This document shows, piece after piece, positions 15,168-16,938 of a stretch of 16,938 nt of DNA (position 1 is the first letter of the stretch; each line of letters opens with the position of its first letter). The notes below the pieces were generated by a model. The model saw only the letters and a list, made by a program, of their open reading frames with translations. It was not told the DNA's origin and made no database searches. The stretch comes from Candidatus Hodarchaeota archaeon (GTDB lineage: Archaea; Asgardarchaeota; Heimdallarchaeia; Hodarchaeales; Hodarchaeaceae). Location of the stretch: contig JAEOTU010000100.1 in assembly GCA_016839665.1 (NCBI GenBank), positions 1 through 16,938 on the forward strand, given 5' to 3'. The position numbers and the translations under genes are program-made.

Positions 15168-16415
15168 ATGACACAAAAAAGCCATTTAACGGAAGAATTC
15201 GAAAAACGATTTGGAAACTTAGCTTCAAGGATTAAGATGATGCAAAAGACTCAGGCGGAAACTATGGAACAGTTCCTAACCCAGCTTCCCGAGAAAGTCT
15301 CTCTACCTCTTAAAAAAATTATTGCTGCATCATACCTTCTTTGTTTAACGGAGGAAATCTTTCAAGTCACTTTTGAGCACTTTAAAGATGATATAATAGC
15401 TTTTTGTTCTTTGATGGGGTTTAATTTCGAAGAATTGGTTGATATATCAGATGAGGAATTTATTTTACAATATCTAAATCCATTCATAAAAATTTTATCA
15501 ATCTCTTCAAACGCATTACAAGAAATGTTGAAAACATTTATTGTGGAACTTGCAACAGGCTATAGTCAAGAACTAGTAAAAACTTTAGTCATTATTAACT
15601 TTTTACAACCACTATTCCTGGAGATAATGAAGGTAATTCAAATAGACGTTGATTTACGATTTATTTGTGCCATAGTAACAACTACTGTTGAGGATTTTAT
15701 TGACAGAAAATATAGGCTTAGAAAAGGGCAGGAAATTGGTGAATTTTCGATTGCAGTACTTTATGACGAGTTTAAAGAAATATATCCTTTAACTCAAGGT
15801 GAAGATCTGATTTTTGACATGTGTAACAAGTTGACTCTTGAACGTACTTGGACGTCGTTAGAAAAGCTAGTTAAGAGAGAAGTTGACGCGTTATCCGAGT
15901 CTATTATCGAACAACGAGAAGATTCGCTCGCTCAATATCATGCCAATGTTGCACGAGAGAAGGAGAAATATTCCGATGATTATTATGTATCCATGATTAC
16001 TGGCCGTTTATTTGAGCTTTTTGTCTTAGAAAGACCTATGACGGAGTTACTTCGAACAGGGATAGTAAACGCCGTTGATGTAATGATTCGTCGTTATTTA
16101 ATTGATAAACATGGTTATGCGTCAGCTAGCGGTGAAGAAACTTTACGTATTGCCTGTTCTTTATTATGGGAAAGTGTTTGGGAGCTACCCCAAATTATGG
16201 CTACGTTTTTGGAGCCTCAAGAGATCATGCAGATAATGAAAATGGACGATCCACGTCAATGGGTGAAAAAAAGTGAAAGAGATTTCAAAGCACGATTCTG
16301 TAGATCATTAACAAGACTTACTGGAAAGAATCCTCTACCTGCTGTAATTGGTAACGCCTTCGTCAAAATGCTAGAAAAGGCTCAAAAAATGAGAGTTCGC
16401 ATAACTTTTGATTAG
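15168..16415 (+). CDS. Unknown, almost wholly helical protein
   Basis: A 415-residue protein of no family I recognise. I begin it at the ATG 15168, because GGTGAT at 15155-15160 is an archaeal Shine-Dalgarno with 7 nt spacing; an ATG at 15153, directly after the preceding stop, lacks one. Helical pattern runs throughout, with hydrophobic helices at about 30-60 and 125-165 that are interrupted by charges and so are probably buried rather than membrane-spanning. A charged, coiled-coil-like segment lies at about 220-260 (LEKLVKREVDALSESIIEQ). The C-terminus is basic (KKSERDFKARFCRSLTRLTGK). No catalytic motif is visible. Last gene of the plus-strand unit, with a T7 tract 23 nt behind its stop. 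A scaffold or interaction role would fit an all-helical protein, but that is only an inference. Confidence 0.8.
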   Translation: MTQKSHLTEEFEKRFGNLASRIKMMQKTQAETMEQFLTQLPEKVSLPLKKIIAASYLLCLTEEIFQVTFEHFKDDIIAFCSLMGFNFEELVDISDEEFILQYLNPFIKILSISSNALQEMLKTFIVELATGYSQELVKTLVIINFLQPLFLEIMKVIQIDVDLRFICAIVTTTVEDFIDRKYRLRKGQEIGEFSIAVLYDEFKEIYPLTQGEDLIFDMCNKLTLERTWTSLEKLVKREVDALSESIIEQREDSLAQYHANVAREKEKYSDDYYVSMITGRLFELFVLERPMTELLRTGIVNAVDVMIRRYLIDKHGYASASGEETLRIACSLLWESVWELPQIMATFLEPQEIMQIMKMDDPRQWVKKSERDFKARFCRSLTRLTGKNPLPAVIGNAFVKMLEKAQKMRVRITFD

Positions 16416-16437
16416 AGTTATTTTCAAAACTAAGACC

Positions 16438-16444
16438 TTTTTTT
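16438..16444 (+). terminator. Oligo-T terminator of the four-gene unit
   Basis: Seven T in a row, 23 nt after the stop of the helical protein and before the convergent histone gene. This is the usual form of archaeal intrinsic terminators. Confidence 0.55.
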
Positions 16445-16500
16445 GGCAAGAAATCCTTGAATTCTATAATACGAAGAAAAGAAAAAACGATTTTTTGAAG

Positions 16501-16516
16501 AAAAAAAAGAAAAAAA
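16501..16516 (-). terminator. Oligo-T terminator of the histone gene
   Basis: On the minus strand the sequence reads seven T, one C, eight T, beginning about 28 nt after the histone stop. Strong U-tracts of this kind are expected behind a highly expressed archaeal gene. Confidence 0.65.
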
Positions 16517-16543
16517 GAGAAATTTTTGACACTAGGATGCAGC

Positions 16544-16747
16544 TTATTTGGTGGCTGCTAGTTTAATGTCAGACTCTTTTACGGTTTTTCGGCCAGAGTG
16601 GCGAGCAATCTCGACTGCGTACTTGGCAATGGTTGTGCCGTAATCGGTCACTATCTCGTTAAGTCGATCAATAGCGTCAGCGGATACCCGTCGTGCTCCA
16701 GCATTTCGAATTAATTTTTCAATTCTTGCAGATGCAAATCCTGCCAT
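16544..16747 (-). CDS. Archaeal histone, single HMf-type histone fold
   Basis: A 67-residue DNA-packaging protein that forms dimers and longer stacks wrapping DNA. It has the complete histone fold and no tails: helix 1 (SARIEKLIRNAG), the R20-V-S loop, the long helix 2 (ADAIDRLNEIVTDYG through AVEIARH), the R53-K-T55 loop, and helix 3 (ESDIKLAATK). R20, R53 and T55 match the DNA contacts of HMfB, and H50 with D60 match the pair that joins dimers into tetramers and filaments. Length equals the family norm. The ATG at 16747 has GGTG 8 nt upstream. The promoter upstream and the terminator downstream suggest a single-gene, strongly expressed unit. It is convergent with the four-gene unit. Confidence 0.97.
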   Translation of the reverse strand: MAGFASARIEKLIRNAGARRVSADAIDRLNEIVTDYGTTIAKYAVEIARHSGRKTVKESDIKLAATK

Positions 16748-16820
16748 TTCTTTTCACCTTTTCTCCATAGGAAAATTACGTTCCACTTTTTAGCAGAACA
16801 AGTGATCTTCAATTTCTTAT

Positions 16821-16836
16821 CTTTATAAATATTTCC
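16821..16836 (-). promoter_or_regulatory. TATA box and BRE of the histone gene
   Basis: Minus strand reads GGAAAT followed by ATTTATAAAG-type sequence, with TATA core TTTATAAAG at 16821-16829 and a purine-rich BRE at 16831-16836. Transcription would begin near 16799, leaving a leader of about 50 nt that ends in the GGTG ribosome site. Best promoter match in the window. Confidence 0.65.
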
Positions 16837-16938
16837 TTTTTTCGTTAATGTACTGCCCAAGATCTTGGCTAGCACATTTAGAATAATAGCTCTGAAAGCA
16901 TCAAATCACATCAACCCAGTGCATTATCACCCAGTAAA

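Noticed and set aside
13905..16415. Two adjacent genes of equal length (415 aa), possible tandem duplication
   Set aside because: The first has a zinc ribbon and mixed alpha/beta pattern, the second is all-helical; no shared motif is visible, so equal length seems coincidental.
16857..16868. 12-bp palindrome CCAAGATCTTGG upstream of the histone promoter
   Set aside because: Perfect palindromes of this length are expected a few times by chance in 17 kb, and it lies outside the likely promoter.
16905..16938. Two CCCAGT copies at the right edge as part of a repeat array
   Set aside because: Only two 6-nt copies with unequal surroundings; too short for a repeat or CRISPR call.

Overview
The window is AT-rich archaeal chromosomal DNA. 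The evidence is a single-domain histone of the HMf type, a TrmB-family regulator, a tungsten-type aldehyde ferredoxin oxidoreductase, TATA-box/BRE-like promoters, Shine-Dalgarno sequences of the GGTG/GAGG type, and oligo-T stretches behind stop codons. The gene mix and the Thr-rich, membrane-anchored surface protein would suit an Asgard (Heimdall-like) archaeon, but that lineage is a guess; only 'archaeon' is well supported. I see no rRNA, tRNA, CRISPR array, insertion sequence or integrase.

Layout. (1) 1-1737, minus: an ABC-2 exporter pair, an ATPase followed 2 nt later by a GTG-started permease that runs off the left edge. (2) 1853-2917, minus: a knotted carbamoyltransferase between the acetylornithine/YgeW types. 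(3) 3108-4733: a TrmB-type regulator with a cysteine-rich C-terminus, divergent from an arsenite methyltransferase (arsM-like). They share a 49-84 bp control region holding a perfect inverted repeat next to a TATA element that reads in both directions. (4) 4788-9222: an MFS carrier divergent from a SagB-type nitroreductase-fold enzyme, followed on the same strand by a complete aldehyde ferredoxin oxidoreductase. (5) 9241-11912, minus: an SsnA-like metal aminohydrolase followed by a PLP-dependent threonine-synthase-like enzyme, probably one transcript. (6) 12199-16415, plus: a tight four-gene unit made of a membrane-anchored, outward-facing phospholipase-D-fold protein with two HKD motifs, a small protein with no orthodox start codon, and two proteins I do not recognise, one with a zinc ribbon and one all-helical. 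(7) 16544-16747, minus: the histone, with a clear promoter and terminator.

How the genes may work together. The regulator and arsM look like an arsenic methylation module in which a TrmB-fold protein may replace the usual ArsR sensor. The YgeW-like carbamoyltransferase, SsnA-like aminohydrolase and a fold-type-II PLP enzyme recall, in a scattered form, the ygeW/ygeX/ssnA set of anaerobic purine degradation in bacteria. The unit at 12199-16415 is the best candidate for an undescribed system: one exported, anchored HKD enzyme encoded with three apparently cytoplasmic partners of unknown family.
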